From: an uncultured Chlamydiae bacterium
Lineage (GTDB): Bacteria > Chlamydiota > Chlamydiia > Chlamydiales > Rhabdochlamydiaceae
Reading direction: 5' to 3'
Assembly: GCA_903867585.1 (NCBI GenBank)
Contig: CAIPRZ010000065.1
Location: forward strand, 1-6,201
DNA: 6,201 bases
Of this stretch, positions 5,509-6,201 are shown piece by piece (the first letter of the stretch is position 1; every line of letters starts with the position of its first letter). The notes beneath the pieces were generated by a model. The model did not search any database. It saw only the letters and a program-made list of their open reading frames with translations, and was not told where the DNA came from. The translations under genes and the position numbers were made by a program.

Positions 5509-6201
5509 ATGTGGCGTTATATAAAGGCCTTGACTGCCCTTTTTTTATTTTTTTTCCTTTTTTCTTCTACTAATTTTATTTATAAAAAATTCACTAAAAG
5601 CTTCAGAATTAGCGCCATCAACTACACATTAGAAAAAGGTAAAGAGGCCCTTCCAGAGGCTTTCAAAAGTCTTGAATCCCAAAAATTTTATTTCTTAGAT
5701 AAAGGAGCTCAGAGTTTTGTTTTTCTTTCTGAAGATAAAAAAACAGTTCTCAAATTTGTTAGATATGATCATCTCTTACCAAAATTATTCATCCGTTTTT
5801 TTTCATTTATACCCCACCCTTTTATTCAATCAAAAATCAAGGGATCTCATCAAAAAATGATGGATTTATGGGAAAGCTTTGAAATCGCCTCTCAAGACAT
5901 CGCAAATCATACTTGTCCTCATTATTTACAGAAAAAAGAGCTTATTAAACCCCTCACTATTATCGATCCTCTAGGATTAGCTCATAAACTCAAAAAAGCC
6001 ACCTTTCTTATTCAGCCTTATATTCCGACAGTGGAATCTGTTATTGAACACCTAAGAGAAGATCAATTAAAAAGCTTGATTGACCAATATTTTAACCTGA
6101 TTTTGTTACGGCAAGAAAAAGGAATTGGTGATTCCGATCCCGATCTTTTAACCAACTTTGGATGGATAGAAGGTAAACTAATCCAATTTGATACAGGAAG
6201 A
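5509..6201 (+). CDS. Membrane-anchored protein kinase-like protein, N-terminal 231 residues (3' end outside window)
   Basis: An open frame from the ATG at 5509 to the window end; an in-frame TAA at 5488-5490 bounds it upstream. M-W-R-Y-I-K is followed by a strongly hydrophobic segment (about 7-24) and then Y-K-K, so a membrane anchor or signal peptide is likely. The rest resembles a divergent kinase N-lobe: D-K-G-A-Q-S-F-V-F (64-72) in the place of the glycine-rich loop, and V-L-K-F-V (80-84) with Lys 82 as the likely ATP-binding lysine. Further on, I-G-D-S-D-P-D-L-L-T-N (206-216) looks like a catalytic loop ending in the metal-binding Asn. Six hydrophobic-polar positions later come I-Q-F-D-T-G (225-230), with Asp 228 as the DFG-type aspartate. 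The catalytic Asp could be 208, 210 or 212, because the standard Asp-to-Asn spacing of five falls on Pro 211. No good Shine-Dalgarno precedes the ATG. Kinase fold is fairly likely; substrate and activity are unknown. Confidence 0.78.
   Translation, partial: MWRYIKALTALFLFFFLFSSTNFIYKKFTKSFRISAINYTLEKGKEALPEAFKSLESQKFYFLDKGAQSFVFLSEDKKTVLKFVRYDHLLPKLFIRFFSFIPHPFIQSKIKGSHQKMMDLWESFEIASQDIANHTCPHYLQKKELIKPLTIIDPLGLAHKLKKATFLIQPYIPTVESVIEHLREDQLKSLIDQYFNLILLRQEKGIGDSDPDLLTNFGWIEGKLIQFDTGR
5540..5563 (+). repeat. Poly-T tract T7-A-T8-CC-T6 inside the membrane segment of the kinase-like gene
   Basis: The sequence here is seven T, one A, eight T, two C and six T. It encodes the phenylalanine-rich part of the N-terminal hydrophobic segment. 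Eight-base homopolymers are prone to replication or transcription slippage in AT-rich genomes. Slippage here would knock out the frame early in the gene. It may equally be only the natural codon outcome of a Phe/Leu-rich helix. Confidence 0.6.

Overview
This is a low-GC, gene-dense window with short or overlapping gene junctions and bacterial Shine-Dalgarno sequences. It looks like the chromosome of a Gram-negative bacterium with an outer membrane, because it carries an Mla-type (MCE) lipid transporter. I lean towards Chlamydiota, probably a Parachlamydia-like environmental chlamydia. The reasons are the AT-rich composition, the large helical protein with a CKDxxD motif on the minus strand, and the divergent membrane-anchored kinase-like protein at the right end. 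I associate both of the latter with that phylum, but from memory only. The taxonomic call is an inference.

Bases 1-2569 (plus strand) are the end of a tightly packed operon. It holds the C-terminus of an MlaE-type permease, the MlaF-type ATPase, a long MlaD-type MCE protein and a YqgE/AlgH (DUF179) protein. The junctions are a 4-base ATGA overlap, an 8-base overlap and a 1-base gap, so translational coupling is likely. Together the first three form an inner-membrane lipid transporter. The MCE protein is about twice the length of E. coli MlaD, and neither MlaB nor MlaC follows the MlaD gene.

Bases 2566-4557 (minus strand) encode a large, mostly helical protein of 663 residues, convergent with the operon. 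The two genes share the TTAA tetranucleotide as both stop codons. Near its C-terminus is a hydrophobic strand followed by a C-K-D-G-L-D-N loop and a helix. This resembles the CX5R P-loop of SopB/IpgD/PTEN-type phosphatases, but with Asn in place of the catalytic Arg. It is the most intriguing gene in the window.

Bases 4558-4676 are a very AT-rich divergent promoter region. To its right, on the plus strand, are a probably exported protein of 265 residues that appears to contain two copies of one beta-rich domain (4677-5474), a short hairpin plus T-tract resembling an intrinsic terminator (5476-5507), and the first 231 codons of a membrane-anchored protein kinase-like protein that runs off the window (5509-6201). 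No tRNA, rRNA, CRISPR array or mobile element was seen, and no stretch over 300 bases lacks a gene.
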